64,000 nucleotides of DNA from Aquipseudomonas alcaligenes NBRC 14159 (GCF_000467105.1 NZ_BATI01000033.1:1-64000); one strand, 5' to 3'; shown: positions 16,373 to 26,405, counted from the stretch's first letter. Notes: generated from the letters alone by a model not told the origin. Numbers and translations: made by a program.

Positions 16373-17077
16373 TCAGGCCGCCTGGGCCAGGCCGGATGCC
16401 GGCAGGCGCCGCTGCAGGCGGCCCTGCAGCTCGTTACCGAAGGCATACAGGCGGGTGCTCAGGGCCGCCACGCGGGCGGAGAAGCGGTTGTAGGCGATCA
16501 CCGCAGGAATCGCCGCGAACAGGCCGATGGCGGTGGCGATCAGCGCCTCGGCGATGCCCGGGGCGACAGTGGACAGCGTCGCCTGCTGCACCTGCGACAG
16601 GCCGATAAAGGAATTCATGATTCCCCACACGGTGCCGAACAGACCGATGTAGGGGCTGACCGAGCCGATGGTGGCGAGCAGTGTCAGGCCTTTCTCCAGG
16701 CGCGCCTCCTGCTCGGAAATGGCCACCAGCAGGCTGCGCTCCACGCCGTCGATCAGCGTCTCGCGCGCCACCTGTGGATCACGGCGCAACTGCGCATATT
16801 CGCCATAGCCGGCGCGGAACAGCTGCTCCAGCGCGGCGTCGTCATCAGTGCGTTCGGCACCTTCGCGGTACAGGGTGGCGAGATCGCCTGTCTCGCGGAA
16901 GCGACGCAGGAAATCCCGCGCCAGGCGCTCGCTGCGACCCAGCAGCAGGCTGCGCTGGACGATCAGGTACCAGCTGGCCAGCGAAGCGGCAAGCAGGCTC
17001 AGCATGACCAGCTTGACCAGCAGGCTGGCGTCGTTGACCAGGCTCCAGACGGTCATCTGTTCCAGGGTGGCGTGCAT
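16373..17077 (-). CDS. ExbB/TolQ-family proton channel protein
   Basis: 234 residues with three membrane helices: [19 protein letters not shown] near residues 23-41, and the conserved pair around residues 135-195 ([20 protein letters not shown] and [21 protein letters not shown]). [13 protein letters not shown] and [12 protein letters not shown] are family signatures. With the next two genes it makes a complete ExbB-ExbD-TonB module separate from the housekeeping Tol-Pal set. It lies downstream of the phytase gene and a hairpin repeat. Confidence 0.93.
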   Translation of the reverse strand: MHATLEQMTVWSLVNDASLLVKLVMLSLLAASLASWYLIVQRSLLLGRSERLARDFLRRFRETGDLATLYREGAERTDDDAALEQLFRAGYGEYAQLRRDPQVARETLIDGVERSLLVAISEQEARLEKGLTLLATIGSVSPYIGLFGTVWGIMNSFIGLSQVQQATLSTVAPGIAEALIATAIGLFAAIPAVIAYNRFSARVAALSTRLYAFGNELQGRLQRRLPASGLAQAA

Positions 17078-17122
17078 GGTGTGGCTCCTCCTCAGGTGTG
17101 GGGGCGGGTCGTGCTTGCACGT

Positions 17123-17156
17123 CCCTCACCCCGGCCCTCTCCCGGGGGAGAGGGTG
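17123..17156. repeat. CCCTCACCCCGGCCCTCTCCC-type hairpin repeat
   Basis: A copy of the intergenic unit also seen at 15068-15103, with the return arm GGGGGAGAGGG. It lies between the phytase and ExbB-like genes. Confidence 0.65.
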
Positions 17157-17202
17157 AATGGGTGCTATTCGATTACGCGGCGGTTACCGCCTGATGACAG
17201 GG

Positions 17203-19119
17203 CTATTCCAGGCCGAGGGCACGGGCGATGTCGGCCCAGGGCACCAGCTTGAAGTTCTGCGTGCTCTCCGGCATGCGCTTGCGCCCGTCCTGCACCACCA
17301 GCAGGCCCTGGCTCCAGGGCCCGCCGAGGTTGGCCGAGGTCACTTCCAGGCCGTCGGTCTCGGAGGCGCCGTCGATACCCAACTCGCCGTTGAGGCCGAC
17401 GCGGAAGGCGCCCTTGAGCGCATAGGGCGGCTCGGCATCGAGCAGCAGGTAGCTGTCGTTGCCCTGGCTGGACACCACCAGGTAGTCGCGCTCCTCAGAC
17501 TGGTACAGGCCGAGGCCCTCGACATCGGCATGCAGCGCGCCGCCGACCTTCATCACCTCGTGCAGCTCGGTGGGGCCGTCGGCACGGGCGTCCAGCGCCC
17601 ACACGCCGGTGTCCTCCTCGCCGACGAACAGGCGCTGGCGCTGGTCGTCGGCCACGCAGCCCTCGGGCTGGCTGGCCACTGCGAAGCGCCGCACCAGCTC
17701 ACCCGCGACCTCACCGCCGCTATCACTCAGGCGGTACTGCAGGAAGCTGCCGTCCTTGCCGTTGGCGAAGGCGTACAGCTCGCCGCTGGCCGGCTGGAAC
17801 AGGCAGATGCCGTAGATTTCCTTGAGCGGCGTGCGAATCTCGCCGGCCTCGCGCAGCTCGCCGCTGGCGCGGTCGATGGCGAACACGGCGATGCTGTCGC
17901 GGTCACGGTTGCTGGCCACGGCCAGGTCGACGCGTTCGCCGCCCAGGCTGAAATTGGCGCGCACATCGACGTTGTTCAGCCGGCCCACCGGCAATTCCTG
18001 CAGCAGCGTGCCGTCCAGGTCGTAGACCAGCAGGCCCTGCTTCTTGTTGGTGCCGAGTACGCGCGAGCGCGCCGGGTTGACCGGGTCGACCCAGATCGCC
18101 GGATCGTCGGCGGCGTCACCGTGGCGGCCGACCGGTTCGCTCTGGCGCAACGCGGGGATATTCACCAGCGCCTCGGGCGCCGCCACCGGCTGCGGCTGCC
18201 AGGCCAGAGCACCCTCGTAGAAGCTGCCGCTGCCGTCGTCCTGCAGCAGAAGGTCGAGGCCCTGGGCACTCGGCCGCACGGCCAGGCGCTCGGGTTCCTC
18301 CAGGCCCGGCAGGTCAACCTTGCCGGCGGCCTTCCAGGTCTCGCCCTGGCGCTGGTACAGGTGCAGTTTGCCGGCGCCGACATCCAGCGCCAGCACGCCA
18401 CCCGGCACGCTGGCCATGGCGCCCACGCCCTGCTCCAGGCCGCCGAAGGGTTTGACCATGTCCACCGGCACGCGGCTAGCTTCGGCCTCCGGATGCGCCG
18501 GATAGGCCCACAGGCCGACACCTTCCTCGTTCACCAGCAGCTGGTTGGCGGCATCGTCGACCTGGCAGAACTCGGCCTGTGGCGGCAGCGGCAGGCCGCG
18601 CACGCGCAGGGCCTCGGTGTTCAGCTCGCGGCCAGTACCGACCAGCCACTGCTCGCCACGGCCCTCCTCGCCGACCAGGAACAGGTAGAGGTTGGCCGCC
18701 TCGTCGCGGTACAGGCACAGGCCGGTCATCGCGTAGTCGCGGGCAGGCAGGGCCAGGCTGCGGCCCCACTGGCGCGTGGCCGGGTCGAGCAGCACCAGGG
18801 TCGGGCGCTGGCTGGCGGCGTCCAGGCTGGCGACCAGCAGCTGGCCGTCCAGCTCGCGGCTGTCGAGGCCGGTGAAGCGCCCGGGCAGGCGCGCCAGCTC
18901 GGCGCCCTGGGCATCGAGCAGCAGCAGGCCGCGCTGCTCGCTGGCGGCCAGGCGCTGCTCGCCGGCGAAGCGCAGGTCCTCGGCCTTGAGCTGGCTGGAG
19001 GCGCCCCAGGGGCTCAGGCTCAGCTTCGGCGCTGCGGCCGAAGCCGAGGAAGGCAGCTGGTCGCAACCGGCCAGCAGCAGACCGGCGAACAGCAGGGAAA
19101 GGGGGAACGATGGATGCAT
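17203..19119 (-). CDS. Dual-domain beta-propeller phytase lipoprotein
   Basis: 638 residues. The signal peptide ends in LLAGC, a lipobox with C19. The C-terminal half (about residues 325-638) is a complete beta-propeller phytase: DDPAIWVDP, GTNKKQGLLVYDL, LNNVDVR, ASNRDRDSIAVF, HADVEGLGLYQS and GIDGASETDGLEVTS, with acidic calcium-binding residues in place. The N-terminal half shows only weak propeller-like repeats and resembles the incomplete first domain of dual-domain phytases. It hydrolyses phytate to lower inositol phosphates and phosphate at the cell surface. The neighbouring TonB-dependent receptor is a known partner arrangement for this family. Confidence 0.9.
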   Translation of the reverse strand: MHPSFPLSLLFAGLLLAGCDQLPSSASAAAPKLSLSPWGASSQLKAEDLRFAGEQRLAASEQRGLLLLDAQGAELARLPGRFTGLDSRELDGQLLVASLDAASQRPTLVLLDPATRQWGRSLALPARDYAMTGLCLYRDEAANLYLFLVGEEGRGEQWLVGTGRELNTEALRVRGLPLPPQAEFCQVDDAANQLLVNEEGVGLWAYPAHPEAEASRVPVDMVKPFGGLEQGVGAMASVPGGVLALDVGAGKLHLYQRQGETWKAAGKVDLPGLEEPERLAVRPSAQGLDLLLQDDGSGSFYEGALAWQPQPVAAPEALVNIPALRQSEPVGRHGDAADDPAIWVDPVNPARSRVLGTNKKQGLLVYDLDGTLLQELPVGRLNNVDVRANFSLGGERVDLAVASNRDRDSIAVFAIDRASGELREAGEIRTPLKEIYGICLFQPASGELYAFANGKDGSFLQYRLSDSGGEVAGELVRRFAVASQPEGCVADDQRQRLFVGEEDTGVWALDARADGPTELHEVMKVGGALHADVEGLGLYQSEERDYLVVSSQGNDSYLLLDAEPPYALKGAFRVGLNGELGIDGASETDGLEVTSANLGGPWSQGLLVVQDGRKRMPESTQNFKLVPWADIARALGLE

Positions 19120-19163
19120 TGCGTCGGTAATCCTTGTGATGAAGCTTGCCTGGCAGACACAGC

Positions 19164-19245
19164 TCCCTCTCCCCTTGGGGAGAGGGTTGGGGAGAGGGGG
19201 CGACTCAGGCCCTCTCCCCCCCCTCTCCCGTAAACGGGAGAGGGG
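19164..19245. repeat. Compound intergenic hairpin repeat
   Basis: Two linked units: CCCTCTCCCC-TT-GGGGAGAGGG, then CCCTCTCCC...CCCTCTCCCGT-AAAC-GGGAGAGGGG. It belongs to the same family as 28184-28271. It separates the receptor gene from the phytase gene and could form an mRNA-stabilising or attenuating structure. Confidence 0.7.
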
Positions 19246-19292
19246 CTTATATCGCGCAGCCGGCCGTATGGCCGACGCGCAGCAGGCACGAG

Positions 19293-21806
19293 TCAGAAGT
19301 GGGTGAAGGTCAGGCCGAGCTTGTAGGTCGGGCCGTATTCCTCGTACTGGGCGTTGTAGGCATTACGCCCGGTGTAGACGTAGTAGCTCTCGTCGGTGAG
19401 GTTCTGCGCCTCGAACTTGAGCTGCAGCTCCTTGGTCAGGAAGTAGCCGGCGCTGAAGTCGACGAACACCTGGTCGTCCACGTGCAGGTCGTGCTGCTTG
19501 TCGTCGATGCCGGCGACCTCGTAGAGGTAGTCGGACTTGTAGTTGGCCGACAGGCGCAGGCTGAGCTTGTCGTTCTCCCAGCCGAGCATCAGGTTGCCGA
19601 CGGTGTCGGACTGGAACGGTAGGTCGATATCGCGCGAAAGCTCGCGTCCGCTGTCGGCATCGAAGCCGCTGATGCTGGCGTCGGAGCGGCTGAAGGTGGC
19701 GTTAGCGCCCAGCAGCAGGCCGTTCCAGGGTGCCGGCAGCCAGTCGAACTTCTGCGAGTAGGCCAGCTCCAGGCCCCACAGGTCGGCGTTGTCACCGTTG
19801 GCGAAGGTGTTGGCCTCGGCGAAATCGACCCACTCGCCAGTGCCGGCCAGGTCGGCGTTGTAGACGAAGTTTTCGATGTCCTTGTAGAACAGGAAGGCGG
19901 ACACCACGCCGGCGCGGCCCAGGTAGTGCTCGATGCCGAGGTCGTAGTTGCGCGACTCCAGCGGGTCGAGCGCCGGGTTGCCGAAGCTGGCCTCGTCGCC
20001 GTCGATGACGAAGCCTGGCGCCAGCTGGCCGAAGGTCGGCCGCACCACGCTGTGGGTGATGGCGGCACGCACCTGGGTGTCCTTGTCCAGCTGGTAGCGC
20101 GCGTGCAGGCCCGGCAGCCAGTGGTGGTAGTCGTTGCTGGCCTCGATGCTCTCGTAGTCGCCGTCGCGGATGCCGGTGCCCTTGGCCTCGAACTCGGTGC
20201 CCTCGTAGCGCAGGCCGGTGATGATGCGCAGGTCGTCGATGTCGAGGGTGTGCATCAGGTAGGCCGCGTTGATGTCCTCGCTCATGTCGAAGTCGTTGAC
20301 CCGCGACTCCTCTTCGTTGAAGAACTCGCTGCGGTCCAGGCCGCCGATCAGGTCTTCGATGCGGTCCGCCGACAATCCGGGGCCGAAGCGGTCCAGGCTG
20401 TAGTCGACCGTGCCCTTGGTGAACTGGTCCATGCCCAGTTGCTCGTCGCTGAAACCGAAGTCGCCGAGGTCCTCGTAGGTCCAGATATCGGTGTCGTTGC
20501 TCTTGTCGCGGCGGCTGAGCTTGCCACCGAACTTGACCTGGGCGGCGTGGCCGGCCAGGTCGTAGTCACGGGCGGCGTCGAGCTTGATGTTCTTCTCGGT
20601 GTCTTCGGTGTTCTCCTTGGCCCACTCCACCTCGCTGAGGCTGAAGCTGGCCGGGTCGTAGAAGTCGTCGCCGACGTTCAGCCGCGGCTTGCGGGTGCTG
20701 TCGAAACCGACATCGGCGAAGTCGTCGTTGCCTTCGAACAGCGCGCCGCCAATGTGTCCGGGCGTGTCCTCGCTGGACTGGCTGTAGCCGACCTGGCCGT
20801 TGAAGGTCCACTGGCCGACCAGCTGCTCGCCGCCCAGTACGAAGGACTGGATCTCCTGGGTTTCCTCGCGGTCCTTCAGCTCGCGCCAGCCCTCGGCATC
20901 ACCCGCCTCGCCGGGCTGCTGGGCATCGGCGAACTCGACACCGGCGGCGTTGCGCGTCTCGGTGTCCTTGAAGCGGCTGTACAGGGTGCGCAGGTAGTAG
21001 CTGGAAAAGTCGTCCGGGCGGTAGTCGAAGTTCAGGCCCAGGCCGCTGCGCTCGCGGCGGATGTCGTAGTCGCGCTGCTCAAGCTGTGCGAGCCGGGCGC
21101 CGTCCTCGAAGTCCCAGTCGCCGCCGGTCTCGACGTTGTCCGAGCCGAAATCACGCTGCTGCCAGCTCAGCGCGGCGGCTACGCCGAAGTTGTCGGTGCC
21201 GTCGCCAAGGCTGAAACGGTCGCTGATGGCGCCGGAGAATTTCGGGCTGGTCTGCTCGGTGTTGTCGTCGTAGCTGCCCTCGGCGCTGCCGGTGTAGAAC
21301 AGGCCCTTGTGGTCGAAGGCCGACAGGCTCTCCACTTCGATGGTGCCGCCGAGCGAGTTGGCGTCCATGTCCGGGGTCAGGGTCTTGACCACCGACAGCG
21401 ACTGCACCAGCTCGGACGGCAGCACGTCGAGGGCCACGGCGCGGCGATCGGCCTCCGGCGAGGGGATCAGGGTGCCATTGACGCTGACGCTGTTGAGGTC
21501 CGGGCCCAGGCCACGCACGCTGACGAAGCGGCCCTCGCCCTGGTCGCGCTCGACGCTCACGCCCGGCAGGCGCTGGGTGGACTCGGCGACGTTCTGGTCC
21601 GGCAGCTGGGCCACGCCGTCGGCGTGCACGGTGCTCTGTACGCTGTCGGAGCGGCGCTGCTCCTTGAGTGCCTGATCGATGCTGGCGGCCTGGCCGATCA
21701 CCTCGACATATTCGTCGGCCGCCCACAGCGGGGTGGCGGCGATGGCCAGCGCCAGGACGCTGACGGTAAAACCCGCACGGCGGGCATTGAGTTGGCGTTT
21801 GTACAT
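19293..21806 (-). CDS. TonB-dependent outer-membrane receptor (phytate/phosphate-ester locus)
   Basis: 837 residues. The signal peptide is FTVSVLALAIAATPLWAADE, with a TonB-box-like EYVEVIG just after cleavage. A plug domain follows, with LPDQNVAESTQRLPGVSVERDQGEGRFVSVRGLGPDLNSV, then a 22-strand barrel ending in the aromatic terminus LTFTHF. It is of the Caulobacter-type receptor class. Position directly upstream of the phytase and a private TonB module suggests uptake of phytate, inositol phosphates or another phosphate-containing ligand; the ligand is inference. A Pho-box-like sequence lies about 75-90 nt upstream. Confidence 0.9.
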   Translation of the reverse strand: MYKRQLNARRAGFTVSVLALAIAATPLWAADEYVEVIGQAASIDQALKEQRRSDSVQSTVHADGVAQLPDQNVAESTQRLPGVSVERDQGEGRFVSVRGLGPDLNSVSVNGTLIPSPEADRRAVALDVLPSELVQSLSVVKTLTPDMDANSLGGTIEVESLSAFDHKGLFYTGSAEGSYDDNTEQTSPKFSGAISDRFSLGDGTDNFGVAAALSWQQRDFGSDNVETGGDWDFEDGARLAQLEQRDYDIRRERSGLGLNFDYRPDDFSSYYLRTLYSRFKDTETRNAAGVEFADAQQPGEAGDAEGWRELKDREETQEIQSFVLGGEQLVGQWTFNGQVGYSQSSEDTPGHIGGALFEGNDDFADVGFDSTRKPRLNVGDDFYDPASFSLSEVEWAKENTEDTEKNIKLDAARDYDLAGHAAQVKFGGKLSRRDKSNDTDIWTYEDLGDFGFSDEQLGMDQFTKGTVDYSLDRFGPGLSADRIEDLIGGLDRSEFFNEEESRVNDFDMSEDINAAYLMHTLDIDDLRIITGLRYEGTEFEAKGTGIRDGDYESIEASNDYHHWLPGLHARYQLDKDTQVRAAITHSVVRPTFGQLAPGFVIDGDEASFGNPALDPLESRNYDLGIEHYLGRAGVVSAFLFYKDIENFVYNADLAGTGEWVDFAEANTFANGDNADLWGLELAYSQKFDWLPAPWNGLLLGANATFSRSDASISGFDADSGRELSRDIDLPFQSDTVGNLMLGWENDKLSLRLSANYKSDYLYEVAGIDDKQHDLHVDDQVFVDFSAGYFLTKELQLKFEAQNLTDESYYVYTGRNAYNAQYEEYGPTYKLGLTFTHF

Positions 21807-22145
21807 GCTGATCTCCCCAGATAAGCGTTGCGGCCGGACCAGTGCCCGGCGACCTGGGGCGCAAGCTAGGAGCCGCGGATGACGCTTCTGTGACAGGGTT
21901 TCGGCGCAGGCCCGATTTGCCCGGATTGGCCGGCCGATCTGAGCCGAAATGACCCAGGCGCAGGCCTTCCTGGTAGGCCGGGTGAACCCCGCGAGCCCGC
22001 ACCAGCGCGGGTTTGACCCGCCCTACCCTGGGCCCGGGAAAAATAATCGGCATCTGCCCTGAGCCGATTCGACCTCCCCCGCTGCAACCATTCGGTCACA
22101 TGGCTCTGCTCTGCTGACGCCCGAACCTCTTGCGCGGAGCCCACC
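21807..22145. other. Divergent intergenic region between the receptor and the GGDEF gene
   Basis: It holds the Pho-box-like sequence (21879-21896) and an imperfect GTAGG...CCTAC hairpin repeat at 21973-22025 of a common intergenic family (GCGGGTTTGACCCGCCCTAC). The GGAG preceding ATG 22146 closes the region. No gene is seen. Confidence 0.6.
21879..21896 (-). promoter_or_regulatory. Pho-box-like PhoB binding site
   Basis: On the complement: CTGTCAC-AGAA-GCGTCAT. This is a pair of 7-mers 11 nt apart, compared with the Pho box consensus CTGTCAT-N4-CTGTCAT (6/7 and 5/7 matches). It lies 73-90 nt upstream of the receptor start, a usual distance for PhoB activation. Confidence 0.6.
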
Positions 22146-23063
22146 ATGCCCACTCTGTTCGGTCTGCATCGCCTGAAACTGGCCGCCCTGCTGCTGGCCG
22201 CCAATGCCGCCCTGCTGCTGCACCTGGGCGCCGGCGACCTCAAGCCGATGAGCGACTGGGTGTGGCTGGATATCCTCGGCGAAGGTGGCTCGGCCCTGCT
22301 CTGCCTGGTCTGGCTCGGCCTGGTACTGAAGAGCCGGCCCGCCGGGCGGGTGACCAACTTCCTCGCAATGGGCCTGGGGCTGGTGTTCCTCTCCTGGTGG
22401 GTGGACGCCCTCGACGAGTTCATCCTGCTGCCGGATGCCATAAGCTGGGACCACTGGCTGGAGTCGGCGCCAATGCCGCTCGGCCTGGTCCTGCTGACCC
22501 TTGGCATCTACCACTGGCACCGCGAGCAGCTGGCCATCAGCGCGCAGATGGAGAAGCGCGAGCGGCTGTTCCGCGAGCACCTGCTGTTCGACAAGCTGAC
22601 CCCGCTGAACACCGCCGACTACCTGCGCCGGCAGCTGCAGCAGAGCCTGGCCGAGGCGCGCGCCGCGCAGCAGCCGCTGTCACTGGTGATCCTCGACCTC
22701 GACGACTTCAGCCAGATCAACCGCCTGCATGGCCACGCCGAGGGCGACCGCGTGCTGCAGGCGCTGACCCAGCTGCTGCTGCTCAACCTGCGCCACCGCG
22801 ACCTGCTTTGCCGCCTGGCCGGTGATCGTTTCGTGGTGCTGTTACCCAATACCGGCGCACGCGAAGCGCAACTGCTGGCCGAGGAGCTGCGCCTGGCCGT
22901 GGCGCACCTGGCGTACAAGGCCCGCGCCCATGGCGAGCGCCTGCAGCTGCAGGCCAGCACGGCCGCCGTGATGGCCCTGCAGGACGATGCCGATGGTCTA
23001 CTGCAACGCCTCAACCTGGCGCTGGCCAAGGCCAAGCAGCCGCCCTACGCGCACAGCGCCTGA
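22146..23063 (+). CDS. Membrane GGDEF-domain protein with degenerate active site
   Basis: 305 residues. Four or so membrane helices occupy residues 10-125, then a short coiled-coil linker (EQLAISAQMEKRERLFREHLL) and a GGDEF fold (LVILDLDDFSQINRLHGHAEGDRVLQ). The signature reads RLAGDRF (A225-F229) where GGDEF is expected; the catalytic acidic residue is replaced by Arg and the first Gly by Ala. Diguanylate cyclase activity is therefore unlikely; GTP or c-di-GMP sensing, or a structural role, is more plausible. GGAG precedes the ATG. The AraC gene follows after 10 nt, so the pair is an operon. Confidence 0.88.
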   Translation: MPTLFGLHRLKLAALLLAANAALLLHLGAGDLKPMSDWVWLDILGEGGSALLCLVWLGLVLKSRPAGRVTNFLAMGLGLVFLSWWVDALDEFILLPDAISWDHWLESAPMPLGLVLLTLGIYHWHREQLAISAQMEKRERLFREHLLFDKLTPLNTADYLRRQLQQSLAEARAAQQPLSLVILDLDDFSQINRLHGHAEGDRVLQALTQLLLLNLRHRDLLCRLAGDRFVVLLPNTGAREAQLLAEELRLAVAHLAYKARAHGERLQLQASTAAVMALQDDADGLLQRLNLALAKAKQPPYAHSA

Positions 23064-23073
23064 GGCCGCCGCC

Positions 23074-24108
23074 ATGACCCTGCCGACCGACTGGTACGAA
23101 TGCGACAGCCGCTTCATCCCCGGCCACTGGCAGCCGGCCGTGCTGCTCGACCTGGCCCTGTCGCGCGGTATCGACAGCCACCGCCTGCTGCGCGGCAGCG
23201 GCCTGTTCCACGAGGACATCCTCAGCGGCCAGGCGCGCCTGAGCCCGCAGCAGTTCCTCTGCCTGATCGACAATGCGCGGCGCCTGCTCGAGGCCGACGA
23301 CAGCAGCTTCCTGTTCGGTCAGCGTCTGCTGCCGGGGCACTACGGCCCGGCCAGCCATGCCCTGCAGCATGCCGCCGACCTGCGCCAGGCGCTGGACGTG
23401 CTCGCCGACCAGCGCGCCCTGCTCAGCCCGCTGCTCAGCCCGCGCCTGCTGCTCGACGAGCAGTACCTGTACCTGTACTGGCTGGATAGCTGTGGCATCG
23501 GCGCCCAGCGGCGCTTCCTGCTGGAAGCCTCGTGCACCGCGCTGGTGGCCATGAGCCGCTGGCTGGCCGGCCAGGCCCTGCCCTGGCAATGCAGCTTCAG
23601 CCACGCCCAGCCGCGCTACGTGGAACAGTACTGGGTACACCTGGGCGAGACGGTACGCTTCGACGCGCCGCTGGACCTGATGCGCCTGCCACGCGAGTAC
23701 TTGCACCAGCCCTGGCCCGGCGCCGCGCTCACCGCCGGGCGCGCCGCGCAGCAACAGGGCCTGGCGCAGCTCGATGCCCTGGGCTTTCGCGCTGGCCTGC
23801 TGGATCGCCTGTACAGCTACCTGCTGGCGCATATCCGCGAACCGCTGCAGCTGGAGGGCGTGGCCCTGGCCCTGGGCATGAGCGCCTCGACCCTCAAGCG
23901 CAAGCTGCAGAAGCACGGCACGCATTTCCAGGAACAGCTGGACCAGGCGCGCAAGCACGTCGCCCTGTACCTGTACCAGGTGCGCGGCTATGGCAACGAG
24001 GAAGTCGCCGCCTATCTGCAGTTCAACGACACCACCAATTTCCGCCGCTCGTTCAAGCGCTGGACCGGCCTGGTGCCGAGCCAGGCGCGGCAGATGTTCG
24101 GGCTGTAG
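23074..24108 (+). CDS. AraC-family transcriptional regulator
   Basis: 344 residues from ATG 23074. The N-terminal 200 residues match the Arabinose_bd-like ligand domain found in OruR/ArgR-type Pseudomonas regulators ([24 protein letters not shown]). The C-terminal tandem HTH runs from about residue 245 ([20 protein letters not shown]... and [21 protein letters not shown]). It probably controls neighbouring genes; sdaA starts 94 nt downstream and is a candidate target, but this is inference. It is coupled with the degenerate GGDEF protein upstream. Confidence 0.9.
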   Translation: MTLPTDWYECDSRFIPGHWQPAVLLDLALSRGIDSHRLLRGSGLFHEDILSGQARLSPQQFLCLIDNARRLLEADDSSFLFGQRLLPGHYGPASHALQHAADLRQALDVLADQRALLSPLLSPRLLLDEQYLYLYWLDSCGIGAQRRFLLEASCTALVAMSRWLAGQALPWQCSFSHAQPRYVEQYWVHLGETVRFDAPLDLMRLPREYLHQPWPGAALTAGRAAQQQGLAQLDALGFRAGLLDRLYSYLLAHIREPLQLEGVALALGMSASTLKRKLQKHGTHFQEQLDQARKHVALYLYQVRGYGNEEVAAYLQFNDTTNFRRSFKRWTGLVPSQARQMFGL

Positions 24109-24202
24109 CGCGGCGAAGGTCGGCAACTCGGGGTCGCATCCGCGACGGATCGCCGCAGGCTTAGGGTGTAAGCTTGTGACCATCCAGTCACAGGAGTACC
24201 TC

Positions 24203-25579
24203 ATGGCCCTCGGCGTTTTCGACCTGTTCAAGATCGGCATCGGCCCCTCCAGCTCGCACACCGTGGGGCCGATGCGCGCCGCCGCGCGTTTCATCGACGG
24301 GCTGCGGCGCGAGGGGCTGCTGGCAGCCACCGCCAGCCTCAAGGTCGAGCTGTACGGCTCGCTCGGCGCCACCGGCAAGGGCCACGGCAGCGACAAGGCC
24401 GTGCTGCTGGGCCTGGAGGGCGAGCAGCCGGACACGGTCGACACCGCCACCATCGACAGCCGCCTGGCCGCCCTGCGCGCCAGCGGCGAGCTGCAACTGG
24501 GCGGCGAGAAGACCATCCGCTTCGTCGAGAAGGAGCACCTGGCACTGATCAGGAAGCCCCTGGACTACCACCCCAACGGCATGATCTTCCGCGCCTTCGA
24601 CGCCGCCGGCCTGCAGCTCCGCGCCCGCGAGTACTACTCGGTGGGCGGCGGCTTCGTGGTGGACGAGGAAGCGGCCGGCGCCGACCGCATCGTCGAGGAC
24701 CGCACCGAGCTGGCCTACCCCTTCAAGACCGCCAAGCAGCTGCTGGCGCTGTGCGCCGAGCACAACCTGTCGATCAGCCAGCTGATGCTGGCCAACGAGG
24801 CGGCCTGGCGCCCGGAGGCGGAGACCCGCGCCGGCCTGCTGAACATCTGGCAGGTGATGCAGGACTGCGTCACCGCCGGCTGCCGCAACGAGGGCACCAT
24901 GCCCGGCGGCCTCAAGGTACGCCGCCGCGCCGCCTCCCTGCATCGCCAGCTCAGCCAGAACCCCGAGGCCAGCCTGCGCGACCCGTTGACGGTGATGGAC
25001 TGGGTCAACCTCTACGCCCTGGCGGTCAACGAGGAGAATGCCAGCGGCGGCCGCGTGGTCACCGCGCCCACCAATGGCGCGGCCGGTATCGTGCCGGCGG
25101 TGCTGCACTACTACCGGCGCTTCGTGCCCGGCGCCAATGACGACGGGGTGGTGCGTTTCCTGCTCACCGCCGCGGCCATCGGCATTCTGTACAAGGAAAA
25201 CGCCTCGATCTCCGGCGCCGAAGTCGGCTGCCAGGGCGAGGTCGGGGTGGCCTGTTCGATGGCCGCCGGGGCCCTGTGCGAAGTGCTGGGCGGAACCATC
25301 CAACAGGTGGAGAACGCTGCCGAGATCGGCATGGAGCACAACCTGGGACTGACCTGCGACCCGGTCGGCGGGCTGGTCCAGGTGCCGTGCATCGAGCGCA
25401 ACGCCATGGGCTCGATCAAGGCGATCAACGCCGCGCGCATGGCCCTGCGCGGCGATGGTCAGCACTTCATCTCGCTGGATCGGGTGATCCGCACCATGCG
25501 TGACACCGGCGCGGACATGAAGAGCAAGTACAAGGAAACCGCCAGGGGCGGCCTGGCGGTCAATATCATCGAGTGCTGA
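24203..25579 (+). CDS. sdaA: L-serine ammonia-lyase (iron-sulfur type)
   Basis: 458 residues. AGGAG 7 nt before ATG 24203 fixes the start. The N-terminal domain begins [25 protein letters not shown]. The catalytic domain has [37 protein letters not shown] and [24 protein letters not shown], whose cysteines ligate the 4Fe-4S cluster. It converts L-serine to pyruvate and ammonia. A perfect palindromic terminator lies 24 nt downstream. Confidence 0.97.
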   Translation: MALGVFDLFKIGIGPSSSHTVGPMRAAARFIDGLRREGLLAATASLKVELYGSLGATGKGHGSDKAVLLGLEGEQPDTVDTATIDSRLAALRASGELQLGGEKTIRFVEKEHLALIRKPLDYHPNGMIFRAFDAAGLQLRAREYYSVGGGFVVDEEAAGADRIVEDRTELAYPFKTAKQLLALCAEHNLSISQLMLANEAAWRPEAETRAGLLNIWQVMQDCVTAGCRNEGTMPGGLKVRRRAASLHRQLSQNPEASLRDPLTVMDWVNLYALAVNEENASGGRVVTAPTNGAAGIVPAVLHYYRRFVPGANDDGVVRFLLTAAAIGILYKENASISGAEVGCQGEVGVACSMAAGALCEVLGGTIQQVENAAEIGMEHNLGLTCDPVGGLVQVPCIERNAMGSIKAINAARMALRGDGQHFISLDRVIRTMRDTGADMKSKYKETARGGLAVNIIEC

Positions 25580-25602
25580 GGCGCTGCACGACGTGCTCAT
25601 GA

Positions 25603-25626
25603 AAACGGAGGCCTAGGCCTCCGTTT
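25603..25626. terminator. Bidirectional terminator between sdaA and the ABC permease gene
   Basis: AAACGGAGGCC-TA-GGCCTCCGTTT is perfectly palindromic (stem about 11 bp) with short T-rich flanks on both strands. It serves two convergent genes. Confidence 0.85.
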
Positions 25627-25643
25627 CTGTACGCAGCTACCGC

Positions 25644-26405
25644 TCAGTGACGCAGCCGATAGCCGGTCCTGAAGATCCAGCTGACCACCGCCACACAGGC
25701 CAGCAGGAAGCCGCCGATCATGCCCAGGCTCAGCCCCAGGCTGACGTCGGCGACGCCGAAGAAGGCCCAGCGAAAGGCGCTGATCAGGTACACCACCGGG
25801 TTGAACAGGGTGATCTTCTGCCACAGCTCAGGGAGCATGCTGATCGAGTAGAAGCTGCCGCCGAGGAAGGCCAGCGGCGTGACGATCAGCGCCGGCACGA
25901 TCTGCAGCTTCTCCCAGCCATCGGCCCACACGCCGATGATGAAGCCGAACAGGCAGAAGGTGATGGCCGTCAGCACCAGCAGCGCCAGGGCCCAGAACGG
26001 GTGGGCCAGTTCGAAATCGACGAACAGCATCGAGGTGAAGAAGATGATCAGGCCGAGGATCACCGACTTGGTCGCCGCCGCGCCGACATAGCCGACCAGG
26101 ATCTCGAAGTAGGACACCGGCGCCGAGAGGATCTCGTAGATAGTCCCCGAGTACTTGGGCATGTAGATGCCGAACGAGGCGTTGCCGATGCTCTCGGTGA
26201 GCAGCGCCAGCATGATCAGGCCGGGCACGATGAAGGCGCCGTAGCTGACGCCGTGCACCTCGGTCATGCTGCTGCCGATGGCCGAGCCGAACACCACGAA
26301 GTACAGCGACGTGGAGATCACCGGGGTGGCGATGCTCTGCAGCAGGGTGCGCCAGGTGCGGGCCAGCTCGAACAGGTAGATGGCCTTGATGGCATAAAGG
26401 TTCAT
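25644..26405 (-). CDS. ABC-2 type transporter permease (YadH-like)
   Basis: 253 residues, six membrane helices, with the ABC-2 motif [34 protein letters not shown] near the C-terminus. ATG 26405 overlaps the ATPase stop as ATGA, so the two are coupled. It is the membrane half of an exporter like E. coli YadGH; the substrate is unknown. Confidence 0.93.
   Translation of the reverse strand: MNLYAIKAIYLFELARTWRTLLQSIATPVISTSLYFVVFGSAIGSSMTEVHGVSYGAFIVPGLIMLALLTESIGNASFGIYMPKYSGTIYEILSAPVSYFEILVGYVGAAATKSVILGLIIFFTSMLFVDFELAHPFWALALLVLTAITFCLFGFIIGVWADGWEKLQIVPALIVTPLAFLGGSFYSISMLPELWQKITLFNPVVYLISAFRWAFFGVADVSLGLSLGMIGGFLLACVAVVSWIFRTGYRLRH

Noticed and set aside
15918-17077. Housekeeping tolQ-tolR of the Tol-Pal system
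   Set aside because: The third gene has a TonB-type C-terminus, tolB/pal/ybgC are absent, and the set sits between phytase and PhoX genes.
17158-19233. 691-codon plus-strand frame opposite the phytase gene
   Set aside because: Shadow; it starts in a hairpin repeat and its composition is that of an antisense frame.
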